A DNA stretch of 64,000 nt from Oscheius onirici (lineage: Eukaryota > Nematoda > Chromadorea > Rhabditida > Rhabditidae): assembly GCA_932521025.1 (NCBI GenBank), contig OW051471.1, forward strand, positions 10,106,001 through 10,170,000. Reading direction: 5' to 3'. A program made the translations under genes and the position numbers. The notes under the pieces were generated by a model. It worked only from the letters and a program-made list of their open reading frames with translations, did not search any database and was not told the DNA's origin. This document shows positions 20,732-31,199 of the stretch, piece by piece (within the stretch, counting starts at the first letter, position 1; each line of letters begins with the position of its first letter).

Positions 20732-22489
20732 TCAAATAGCAAAATTGCTAACAGTAGAGGACGGAGCCGTGATACGGTGACTGTTTGTGGGATCAGTCAG
20801 TTTTGTGCTGCTTGCGAAAACGATACTCTTACCACAGAAGATGCGACGCAGCTCCCACTGGATGGTCTTGTTGACAAGGAGGTAGACAAAGGCTGGGATG
20901 CCTAAAATTGAAAAATTTCTTTGGAAATGAAGGAGACACTAACCATGACCAGCTTGCCAACTCATGTGTCCAATGAGAATGAGCCATTTCGGCGTGGCGA
21001 AGAACTGCATGTAGACGTAGATCAGGGCAGCTACCAGGTTAGCCATGCAGATTGTGGTCGTTTGGGCGATAATCTGAACATTTTTCTTTCTGTGCGAAGC
21101 AATATGACGGAATAACATGCGGATATTTGGTTACGACAGCAAGCGCAAGCATTATTTTTTTTACTCGCAAAAAACTTTAGGAAATCTAGTTTTGAAGATT
21201 ATACAGATTGATGTACTGTTGCAACCCGCCCAAACTTTTAAACAATTCTATCTGTAATAAAGGTTATTTTGACTCTTCTATGAAACTCTAGCTAGAGTTC
21301 TAATAAATCAGCAATTAGAACTCAAGCTCAATCTGTTATCAGTATTGTCATCATTTGGATCGAAGTTCGCCGTGTTATATTTTGGGAATAGTCTCAAAAC
21401 TCTACATAGCTAACATTATTACAGGATTATCTTCTGCACAAGCTGGCTGCATGTGGTTTGATTCTTGGCTGTTTCGAAGATCCTCTATTTTTTAACAAAA
21501 TCCGTATTGCTTATATCAATAGTAAAAAAAATCTTACCGAAAGTTGTCCCTTTGAGATTCCCCTCGATTCAGATCCCTGACTGCTCTCCTTGAACTTGTT
21601 CATCAGGACGATAATGACGAAAGAATAGAGAACACACGTAGCGACGACGATCAGCAGATTATTGGCAGTGTGTGGGTAATTGTAAAACTGAAAAGACTTT
21701 TGCTAACTTTCACAAAAAGGCTATTACTACCAGGTCGGACTCATTTGGCCGTATGAAGGGATCGAAGAACCAGGCGGTCATTTCTGAGCTGAAGATCAGA
21801 GGAGGGGTCCAGAAGATAAAGTACAGAGAGTAGAAGAAGGGAAACAGGAGGACAGCATAGGTTCGATTTCCGCCAAAGATTGTGACCATCAGTTGCGGTT
21901 TCCAGAGATCAATCAGTCGATTCAGTACCAGAACAAAGCAGTTCATGCAGGCTCCGCACCAGAGACCTAAAATGTATGTTTTCTAATGGCTTGGAGAGAC
22001 TAAAACTCACCCAATCCAATGGCACCAAGAACGAAACTTGTTTCTGGATACATGCAATACCAGCCTCCTACAATCCAGTAATAGCCGGTGAGGATTGAAT
22101 TGACGCCAATGGCCAGCATGTCGTAGATGCCTGAAATGTACGGTTTGATATTATTTTGTAGTTGACTTTTGTGTTTTTCGGACTACCAAGAATGTAGTTC
22201 TACACGGAGCTGAATTTTAATGTTTACAACAACAACAAAATACTAAAGAAAACCTACCCAAAACGATCATAATCTTGTAGCACGAGTTCTTCCTTAGTTC
22301 CTTCCTGAACATGGCCATCATTGCCACGATATAACAGAATTCCGCTGTCAGCCCGTATCCAATGAAAATGGCTCCGAGCAGAGGATTCTTGTTGCCCATG
22401 GCTTCAAGTTCCCTTTCAGAGTAGCCCTGAGGCCGACAATCGTACAGCGGAATGTTCTGGGCTCCTCCATAGTAGAAGTACTGTTCCAT
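20732..22489 (-). CDS. Srt-family 7TM chemoreceptor, copy 2 (inverted)
   Basis: Six exons (22489-22258, 22130-22011, 21966-21731, 21687-21538, 21073-20944, 20901-20732) sum to 1038 nt, 345 residues. Exons 1-4 and introns 1-3 are nearly identical to copy 1; only four residue changes are seen in exon 1 (for example LQGYSEGE versus PQGYSERE). From the end of exon 4 (KESSQGSESRG here) onward the copies diverge, and the C-terminus is longer (IFCGKSIVFASSTKLTDPTN and about 22 more). All splice sites are canonical, including GTTAGT after exon 5, so this copy looks fully functional. Confidence 0.87.
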
Positions 22490-24444
22490 TAGAAGTTGGA
22501 GGAAGTACTGGAAACTACCGGGTTCACCAAGAGCAATGAAAGAATGTGATTAAAAGAAAGTAGTCTGCGAATTTCGCATACTCTTCATGAGTATTCGTGA
22601 GAATGCTACGTATATCACAGTAATCCTTAATCTTCTCCTTTGTTCAGAGAAGAACCAAAGAATCGCTCCAGTCTGCCCTCGTCATTAGTTTCGTCATTAA
22701 TTAATTTTTAAAGGGCTAGCGATACGAGTGATACTCGATTGCGTTAATAAAATACAAAGATCTTCGGCTCACTGGTACTACTGAAAAACATGCAGATTCA
22801 CACCTCACGTTTTACTTGGATGTGATGTTGGGACTGACGGAGATTGGTTATAATGAGGTAATATGTACTAATGAGTATGGGAAAAACTTGTCTGGAAGTA
22901 GAAGGGCAGGATAAGAGTAGTGAATAGAAGCGAAGAATCGGGCAAAATGAAGAGATCAGAGTTTTTTGTTGTCTGATATTCTTTCGTTTTTTGATCTTCT
23001 CTATAGAAATTGTAATTGATGTCTCACCTTCAATTGTACTCAATTAGCTGAAAAGACTTTTTTGCAGACCTTTTTTATATTCAGCTTCCTTACAATTAGA
23101 AGCTGGGTATGAAAAAGTTATTAGATCTTATCCACTCAACTACCGTAATCGGAAAGTGAATCTCTGAGAATAATAAGATGTGACGAGTAATACGAGGTGA
23201 GATTACGGTAGAATATTAAATGACGAGGAACACAAAAACGAAAAAAACGAAACGTGGGTTGACTGTAGCAAAAAAGGTTCAATGTGTGGACCATTGTGTT
23301 TTTTTGTGGAGCAAAGAATGACGTTTTTACTTTGCTCAGCGGGAAATAACTGTGTTGAACAAACCGCCATGGTCCGACAAGTTGAAGTCACACACAGATT
23401 AAAGCTGACTGTCATCTGGGAAACGTGGAAAAAAAGCCAAACAAAATCCCAGAAAACATGAACGTGAGAATGACTTGAGTTCAATTAAAAGGGTGTGTTA
23501 CAAAGAGCAAAACAGAAGATCTAGAAGGGCTAAGTTATTTTCAATCTCTGCCCAATTTAAAGCCCTGTATTAAATCTAATTTGACGTGCATTCGTTCAGA
23601 AAACTTGCTATTTAAGAACAAGGGATAAGATTCGTACACTTTAGGGCTCCATCAACTGGCTCTGTTCATGTTAATACCAAAGTTCAGTGGGACGATTTTG
23701 CGTAGGATCAAAGTCTATTTCGGCACGGGTGTTAAAGAAATTTGCCCTTAAGGTGAACGGTATTAAAGAATTGTTGTATTTCAGTTCGAGACTTAATGTA
23801 CCGACGTCTCAATACTGGGTTTTCACACAGTATGATAGGGCATACAGATGTTTGGAACAGTGTTCAAAGCCGGCTAATTTATAATATGATATCGGCTGAA
23901 AAGGGCCTACTCCCACAATAATCAGTCACTCATTCAAAACAGTGCAAAAAGTGGCGGAAAGAGTTGGAATGAGAGTGCTGATCGTTGTTGCTACTCTCAA
24001 TTATAGTGTCTCTTTTCATTTTTCGTAGATGAGTAACTTGTAAAATATGGTCGGGAGCAAGAAAACTGTAAATATTGTTGGTTTACTCGTCTTATAATGT
24101 GGATTTGGTAAAGGTTGTGACCGTAGGCTCATCTGTTACGTTGAAGCTTTGCTCCCTGGAATTCCATCAACAAGGCAAAAGAACCTTTCCGGAAGAAGAA
24201 AAAGGTTCCGGTTGAGTAAGAATTTGGGGAAAAGAAGGTGATCCCAAGGATACATCACGAAGCAAGAAATCAGAAGAGGGACTGTAGGACAGAGAGGCAA
24301 ATAGACTGAGGGACAGCGACCTTAGTGACAGACATTTCCTCATTTTTCCCTTTATGTATCAGTTTATTAGCTTCCAAGTATTATTTTCCTTCAAATGACG
24401 AGCCATGAGAGCCAATTTGGCAAACTTCGTAGAATAATCTTGGT
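22490..24444. other. intergenic, about 2 kb without a supported gene
   Basis: AT-rich. Several ORFs of 65-93 codons exist on either strand, none with family similarity or splice-site support. Nothing else recognised. Confidence 0.4.
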
Positions 24445-24712
24445 TCAATAGACACGGAGATCAACGAAGAGACGTGGATATGTCACTGTGAGAACTGCTC
24501 CATCAATGATATTTTCCCGGTTCTTGGGAGTCTTTTGATTAGGATCAAAGACTAGACTGGAAACGATTGAGGAGACCAAAAGATCCCTTCTTCCAAAGGG
24601 AAATATTGGACCTCCGAAAAACATGAACATCCTTTTACAGTTGGGACTCCGCAGAATAGTGAAAGTTACATTTTTATAAGCCCCGCATACATATCCTGAT
24701 CTGTGTGATCTC
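24445..24712 (-). CDS. hypothetical protein, 3'-terminal exon
   Basis: An exon-like open stretch starts after GCTTTGTTTAG (acceptor at about 24713) and ends at a TAG/TAA stop near 24445. It reads RSHRSGYVCGAYKNVTFTIL at the start and AVLTVTYPRLFVDLRVY at the end, with a hydrophobic-charged alternation like an extracellular beta domain. I do not recognise the family, and no upstream exons were identified; it may be a fragment. Confidence 0.3.
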
Positions 24713-25402
24713 CTAAACAAAGCTCGTCAAGATCATCCTGGAAACATTTGTGTTCAGAGTTTAATGACTAAGAACTTCATGCCAATCTGGAGCTATGGCT
24801 AAAGTAAATTTCTGCCACTCAATTTAGGATCTTTCTCTAACAAAGCTGGTTGTAAAAATGTTATACCCTCGAACTTATTCATTTGGTAGAACCGGGAGTG
24901 AAGAGATAGCAGCAAATTAAAGCTTAGAGCTTGTTAAGAGAGGTCGAAGAATGTTTCATGGAATGTTCTAGAACCTTCTAGAATCCCAGTTTTTTGCCAC
25001 TTTTGTAGCTTACTACGGAGTAAAGACGTTCCCAGAAAAGTCGAAGCAGCTTCGGAACGTTAACGCCTACCGCATCCTGGCCATTCAGGAAGCACCCGCA
25101 GCCGATGAGTCTCTTCGGAACTCGGGCTTGAGTTTAGCGAGTGTTTGAGAAAACTGTTCGATGGCTTGGGCTGATATTGTGCAGGGATATAGCCTCATAA
25201 GTGATGTATGCCGTAGGCTATACACTGCTTTTCATAATTATAGGTTCACCCCAGTTTTTCGACCTAGTGCGGCGCGCGTTGGTCAAAACGTTCTGATATG
25301 TTTTCCAATCGATTCGGCGTGTTTAAAAACCCCAGTAGCCATATTTTAAAAGAATGCAGTAGCAGAATTCAGCATTTCCAGTCATTTTCCTATTTTCGCG
25401 CC

Positions 25403-25796
25403 TTTTCATAATTATAGGTTCACCTCTGATTTTCTCACTTACAATGGATAGAATTGGGCAATATATAAGCTGGAAGCTCAGAAAGTACCTCTGATTGGGT
25501 GTGCACAATTGGAACACAAAATAGCCTCGATTTGGAGCTCATCCGAAAAGTCTATTTTGTACTGATGCACGGGTGGGAGTCGGTAAATCGCTCCTAACTC
25601 TCTGGGATTACAAGTAAACTGGCTCAAACTTTGGCAATATGTTGTTCTTATATTATGTGACACTGTCCTAGAGGTTATTTTGTGTTCCAATTGTGCACAC
25701 CCAATCAGAGGTACTTTCTGAGCTTCCAGCTTATATATTGCCCAATTCTATCCATTGTAAGTGAGAAAATCAGAGGTGAACCTATAATTATGAAAA
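25403..25796. mobile_element. foldback element, 119-bp inverted arms
   Basis: Arms 25403-25521 and 25678-25796 are exact reverse complements by eye, around a 156-bp unrelated centre. A further partial end (about 25222-25250, CTGCTTTTCATAATTATAGG) lies 150 bp to the left. The structure fits a MITE or foldback transposon with internal ends TTTTCATAATTATAGGTTCA; no target-site duplication could be fixed. Confidence 0.8.
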
Positions 25797-25876
25797 GCAG
25801 TGTAGAACGTGCCGATATGTTTTCCTCAAAAAAGTTATGGGTCCGAGAGTGCCGCGAGGTCGGACCCCTAAAACAG

Positions 25877-26049
25877 CCCCCCCCCCCCCCCCCCAAAGAA
25901 AAATTGATAAAATCGACCTTGCTCCGCCATGAAAAAATGCAAATTGCTGAAATTTTGTGGGAAAGTTAGGCCCTATACTGCCCCCTTCCTGCCAAAATTC
26001 GGTGGCATTTGGATTAAACACAAAAAAATTAGAAGGGGGGGGGGGGGGG
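25877..26049. repeat. paired poly-C (18) and poly-G (15) tracts
   Basis: Run of C at 25877-25894 and run of G at 26035-26049, 140 bp apart. Lengths may be affected by sequencing slippage. The remaining sequence of 25.8-26.4 kb holds no recognisable gene. Confidence 0.8.
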
Positions 26050-26410
26050 CGTTTATTCCTTCCACACGTAATAGTTACATTTGCATCGAACTAGATTATT
26101 CGCTCCGCGCCGAAAGCGAAAAGAGCGATTGCTCCGCGGAACAATAGTCCCGCTACCAAAAAAGGGGCCGTATATCTCGGCGTACCAACCCTTACCGTTT
26201 GCGTGACAACAGGCCAGCCACGGACAGACACCGTTGCATTTTAGTGTTATAGAGATCTGGTTTCGCCTATCAATTTGCTACATACGAGCGAAACAGAGCG
26301 AAACTATCGTTTTCAGCTGCATTCTATCAGTTTGTAAGCGCGTGGGGCTGGCAAAATTGTTTCACTCGTATAGAGAACCGGAACCGCCGACAGGCTACTA
26401 GTCAACTCAA

Positions 26411-27134
26411 ATGGACGAGTATTTCCGTCTTTTCTGCCTCTTCTTTCCTATATTATCGGATATCATTTCTATCCTTGCTATCTACGTGATTATGACGAAA
26501 TCTCCGAAGAAATTACATCATCTCAAATACATTTTCGTTCAAACGACGGTTTTTGACAGCTTGGCCATATTGACCATGACATGGGGCGGTCTGCCCGAGT
26601 TTTATTATCCATTCACAGCGGTCAAAATTTGTGGCATTCATCGTTATTTTGGTGACTTTGGAGCTTTTTTCTTGATATTTAGAAACTGAGACATTAGTTT
26701 TCATGTGTCTTTCGGTGATAACATATCTAACGCTATGGGCATGGCTGCGATTTCTATTACTGAAGCGAGCATGTTCAGACTGGCGATAGCCTATAAAATT
26801 GACGGCGTATTAAAGTTCACCAATGGAAAGCGGTAAGTATAAACTAAAATGATTGAAACTAGCAATCAGTTTATTAGATTTTTACTTCTGAACACATTCC
26901 TTGTCGTTGCTGTGTTTATTATATTGGTTATAGTTTCCCGAATTAGTGCAGTTTCTCGCGAGGTACGCAAATTTTTCTTTTGTAATGTCTCTATTCAATG
27001 CTGTTGTAATGTTGTGCAATATCTACAATGCAGTCAACTTCTCTCTGCCTCTCGTGGTTGTGAAACCATACCGAAAATACTGCAGGAGCCTTCTGTGTAA
27101 AACAAATTCAACGTCTCCCAATATAAGCACGTAA
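26411..27134 (+). pseudogene. nematode 7TM chemoreceptor fragment (Str/Srd-like)
   Basis: First exon-like stretch encodes MDEYFRLFCLFFPILSDIIS and two more hydrophobic segments with VQTTVFDSLAI and KICGIHRYFGDFGAFF. A TGA at 26687-26689 interrupts the frame, which then continues openly as DISFHVSFGDNISNAMG to a GTAAG donor at about 26833. A second exon has one TM segment, and a last stretch gives NAVNFSLPLVVVKPYRKYC, a typical TM7/PYR end. Part of TM4-6 seems missing. The nonsense codon cannot be removed by any short intron I could find, so I call it a pseudogene. Confidence 0.5.
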
Positions 27135-27881
27135 AACTACACTATACTCAAAGCTATGAAAAGATGTATCGATAAATATTTGTGCATGCAATTATCTACG
27201 ACCGTCGCCACTTCAAGCGAGCCTACCCCTACCCTCTTTATTTTTTCCCGCTAGCGGTTTTTCCAGCCTAATTTTGCCCTTTCGACGCTTTTTCACTGGG
27301 CGAGGCTCGCTTTAATTACGTACCAGCCTTTTTTCAAGGTTCAGTCTATCAGCCTTTACCATTATTCGAAACAACTGGCTCCTGCCTAATCCCTTCCCCA
27401 GTCAACCGAAAAGCAAACTACAGTTTCGAGCTTGTTAAGAAGCCTAAAAAGTGTTGACAGTCATTTGTCTTTTTTGGTTCTTACCGAACTGAAACAAAAA
27501 TGGCCTCTGAAAAGGAAGAATTCGGAACGACCTAGAAGAATCAGATCCAAAATACCATATTTCCTGCCGAACAGGGATCAGTTCCCCTAATTACAAGCAT
27601 GAAAACTTAATTGATCCCAATGTCAAGGAACTGTCCGTGCATCCTGGAACAATTGTGGAAACAGGTCCATAAACATTGATAACCTGCACAGACACTCTGT
27701 CTGCTGCAAAAAGCCTATAAATAAGTGTCTCTGTGTCAGAGTAAACTAGAGTGCATTTTCTCGCTTCCGCGCCCCGTGGTCTCTCCTCGTGCGTCTGTTT
27801 TCGACAACATCTCGCTATCTCTCTGGCTTCTAGCATTCCGCTTTTACTTGTTAGCTTGAAGTTTTGAGAATTTTCAGAAAA
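27135..27881. other. intergenic, nothing confident
   Basis: Contains one short minisatellite unit (CCCTTCCCCAGTCAACCG, about 27393) and a 10-bp inverted pair (AAGCGAGCCT at about 27215, AGGCTCGCTT at about 27302). No supported gene. Confidence 0.4.
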
Positions 27882-28166
27882 ATGTCTCTTGATCCCGACT
27901 ACGACGAGAACAGAACCTTCCACAACGAAGACTTTGAACCAGAAGAAGACATGAATGTGAATGAGCATCCAGAATTTAAAGGCAAGAATGAGGAACATTC
28001 CCGAGAGTACGAGGAACAGGACATGGAAAATGAGGTAAAGCTGAGGTTTTTGAAGAAAATAACTGATTTCAAGTGGAAGGAGGACGGAGACAACGACGAC
28101 GGCTGGATTCCAGCCGAGTACGACGATGAGCTTGAAGAAGAACTCTGGATTTACACTGCAGACTAA
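27882..28166 (+). CDS. small acidic hydrophilic protein, unknown
   Basis: Single-exon ORF of 94 residues whose ATG follows an ATTTTCAG acceptor by 4 nt, consistent with a trans-spliced start. Sequence is strongly acidic (FEPEEDMNVNEHPEFKGKN, KWKEDGDNDDGWIPAEYDDE) with no signal peptide or TM segment. A longer in-frame ATG exists upstream (27864) but would span the acceptor. I do not recognise a family. Confidence 0.5.
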   Translation: MSLDPDYDENRTFHNEDFEPEEDMNVNEHPEFKGKNEEHSREYEEQDMENEVKLRFLKKITDFKWKEDGDNDDGWIPAEYDDELEEELWIYTAD

Positions 28167-28364
28167 AAAGTGTATGCTTTTTTGTACATACTGTAATTTT
28201 TGAGGTGTTTTTTGATCTTATAAAGAGTATTTCTTTCCCGTTTTGACTGTTTTCATGAAAAACTAGGTCTTACAGAAAGAGAAGAACTAGATTCTGCAAA
28301 AAGGAAGTATAAAAATGAAAAAAAAACCACCCGAACACCTTTTTTATAAAAGCAAAAACGTTTC

Positions 28365-28436
28365 TGGAGATATGGGGAATTGAACCCCAGCCCTCTCCCA
28401 TGCTAAGGGAGCGCTCTACCACTGAGCTATATCCCC
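28365..28436 (-). tRNA. tRNA-Ala (AGC)
   Basis: Minus-strand cloverleaf starting GGGGATATAGCTCAG, D-arm AGCTCAGTGGTAGAGC, anticodon arm CTCCC-TTAGCAT-GGGAG (anticodon AGC), T-arm TGGGG-TTCAATT-CCCCA, acceptor closing TATCTCC plus discriminator A; the CCA end is not encoded. 72 nt, no intron. Confidence 0.95.
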
Positions 28437-28908
28437 AACGAAAACGTTGTGAATGCCTGGTGTCAACATGAGGGTGGACAGGTTCCTGATTGAGAGACCA
28501 AAAGTATCAAGTTTCGGTCCAATCGGACAACAGGGAACACGTCCAGACTATATATAGTTCATCCTTTACGAGAAGATCTGTGAAAGATCAAGTTTTCACG
28601 AGTTTCTTCTGTCTTCTCCAAAATATTGACTTTTCTTTTCGACTCTTCCTGTTTACAAGGGAAGTTGTGTCTGACAAGACCAGACCTTTCAGATCAACCA
28701 GATGTCTTGATACATAAATGCGCATACCACTATATACCACTTTATTTTTTTGTGTGTACTTATAAGAAATGAGCATTATTAGCAACACAAGTTGTCAGAC
28801 ATTCGTTGCAGGAACTGACTTCGAAATTTCACATAAAAATTGAAAGTCCCACGGATGCTACAGATCTCTCATCTCGTTTCTAACACAATTGTCGGATTAA
28901 CACGTTTA

Positions 28909-30003
28909 TCAAGTCGTAACAACCACAGCAGAAATAGCAGTCCTATCAATTTTAGCAGATCTTCTCTTCTGGTCAAATGGGAACAGCCGCAATATCCAGC
29001 CATGATAGGATTGATTCGTGACTATTAACACAATTCCACCGCTGACACCGAACATGGAGAGACAGGCAAAGCCGAGTTCATTACAAACTGAAAAATTTAA
29101 TCAGTAGTTTCTGGAAAACACTCACAACTGAATCCGACATCAAAAAAGACCATGTAAACAGCTACGACGATGGGAGCACAAACCAGTCCGAACGGGACCG
29201 ATGCTTGGAGAAACAGTTGATAAAGAAAATTTCTCTGCATTCGTTTCAGATTTTCCGACATGATCTTCACGTCGATGGCTTTGAAGGAGAGGTATCCAAA
29301 GAGAGAAATGCAGAAGACGCAATTGACCGAGTTGATCATTAGAACGGCAAGAGTCTTTTTGAAGAGTTCCGTTCGGTCAATGGCAAGCATTCCAGGAATT
29401 GACATAACTTCAGCGGTGACGCAGTTGTACTCCTGAAAGATCTCTATCTCTCCCTCTCTTTTTCCTACCTGATGCAACTGTAACATAGTTTCCTGACTCT
29501 TAACATCAGCCGTAATCGTCATGCCAAAATTAAAGGGTCCGAGACCGTAATTATACAAAAGAACAGGCCAATACCACCATGGAGTGATTTTAAATCCATT
29601 AACAGTAAAATATCTTAGAATAAATAACTGTAGGAGAGCCACGCATGAGAGAACTAGCAGGAATTGACCCATGGCTAGGCCGAAAAGTGACGAAACGAAG
29701 CCACTTCCAATGCCTCGATTATATCCCATGGGTAGTGGGAAGAAAATGTATGGTTTTAGGAACACGTTGATCTTAAAAGCTGACTAAAAAAACAGAAAAA
29801 CTAACCCATAAATCGCCAAGACAAGCTAAAATTTGATGCCAGAGCAGGTACCATCTGTAAGTTTTCATTTGGCTCGGAGATTTATAGACGATACAGAACA
29901 TGGTATAGGGGTGTATGATAATGGAAATGATGGCGAAAACATCCATAAACAGTAAGTATGAGTAGCTTCCTGGTCTGACATTATATGCTGGGCAATCCTT
30001 CAT
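28909..30003 (-). CDS. Srh-family 7TM chemoreceptor
   Basis: Serpentine receptor class H protein, presumed chemosensory GPCR. Four exons (30003-29806, 29783-29469, 29432-29126, 29087-28909) sum to 999 nt, 332 residues, a normal length for the family. Motifs: SPSQMKTYRWYLLWHQILAC (the usual TPxxMKxxKxxLLxxH), LGDLWSAFKINVFLKPYIFF, TM5 VLMINSVNCVFCISLFGYLS, the cytosolic KIMSENLKRMQRNFLYQLFL into TM6, and TM7 ending TNQSYHGWILRLF. Two introns are very short (22 and 36 nt). No defect seen. Confidence 0.87.
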
Positions 30004-30480
30004 CAAGTGCTGAACCCTTCACGTGTGCACCTATATAACAAATGAACTAATTGGAGCGGAAATGAAGTTGAACATCATTATTCCGTTTCAATATATGGAG
30101 AGCGGTGATGTGTCATTGTTACTTGGAAGAGGAGCGCTATTCCTAGATATGCTCAAGGTTCTTGGTTGCAGATCGAAACAGAACTTTAAAAATTCAGAAT
30201 CGCACACAATCGAGCACAGAACTTAGATGCCTCCTTGTCGGACTTCAGTCCAGTTCAGAGGTATGATTTGTTCATTGAAGACTGACATTTCTTTTGCGTT
30301 GTCTTGATCTGCTCTACATTCTCTGTAACGACAAGACACTAAAGTATACATTCTGGAAGCCGCGAAAAGATTTTCTCAAGCCATCAGACCCATTTGAATA
30401 GCACAATATCGCACAATGAATCGCATTTGAATCGCTTTACACACTATAAAATGTGCACACCTATAAATACTTCATTTTCC
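30004..30480. other. intergenic
   Basis: No gene. A TATAAATA box at about 30462 lies 19 bp before the next ORF. Confidence 0.4.
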
Positions 30481-30780
30481 ATGCCATGTGTCTTCTTCTT
30501 CTTTGCAGTCTTGCAGCTGGTACCATTGACAGTAATGCGAGCAAGACTGGAAATTCTTCTGGCTGTGACGAAACGGGCTGCCCTAAATCTGATCGATGAA
30601 GTCAGGATCATCACTCTCGGTTACGAAAAAATTCTTTACAAAGAAAACGGAGAAAAGTTTCTGCGCCAATGTGTCGGAAGCGAAAGAGAAGACTACTTCG
30701 AGTTCCAAGACGACGCTTGTGATTTGCAAGAAACACGTTTGAGCATTCTCTTGGAAAAAGTTTGCAGACTATTTGTCTGA
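30481..30780 (+). CDS. small secreted protein, unknown
   Basis: 99-residue ORF starting MPCVFFFFAVLQLVPLTVM, a convincing signal peptide, followed by a helical charged segment (RAALNLIDEVRIITLGYEKI) with three Cys (RQCVGSE, DDACDLQ, KVCRLFV). A TATAAATA box is just upstream, which is very close to the ATG for a start, so the transcript start or the first exon may lie elsewhere. Family not recognised. Confidence 0.4.
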   Translation: MPCVFFFFAVLQLVPLTVMRARLEILLAVTKRAALNLIDEVRIITLGYEKILYKENGEKFLRQCVGSEREDYFEFQDDACDLQETRLSILLEKVCRLFV

Positions 30781-31199
30781 TTATGACTGAACGAATATAT
30801 GTTTAATGTTGATTCATTTTTTATCCCAGACAGAGTAAGCGTCGCCAGACTTACAGGGTTTATGAATGCTCAAACATCTATAGCCGTATCGAGACTCGTT
30901 ATATCTTGAACCGTTACAACGCTTGAAAACTCTGGAAGTTTCAGACGTCTTCCCCCAACATCGAAGTATGCAAAACGGCTTTCTAAGTAATATTCTCCTC
31001 CTACTTTTTTTCCAGACATCTGGAAAAAAAGTAGGAGGAGAATATTTGTAGGAGGAGCCTAAGCTGCCCGACTTATCCAGTTTGGGATCAATCAGTTCAG
31101 CACAGCTTTTTCAAGTCGACATTCATCAAGACGCGGTAATCCAATCGTTTGGTCTTCTTTTCCCGCTCATTGAATTAGGAGAATGAAAAAAATCAGTCT
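30781..31199. repeat. intergenic with a perfect 28-bp palindrome (30989-31046)
   Basis: Arms 30989-31016 and 31019-31046 are exact reverse complements separated by CA only; the core is TTTTTTTCCAGA-CA-TCTGGAAAAAAA. The half-motif GTAGGAGGAG recurs immediately downstream. The rest of the interval contains no gene. Confidence 0.85.
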
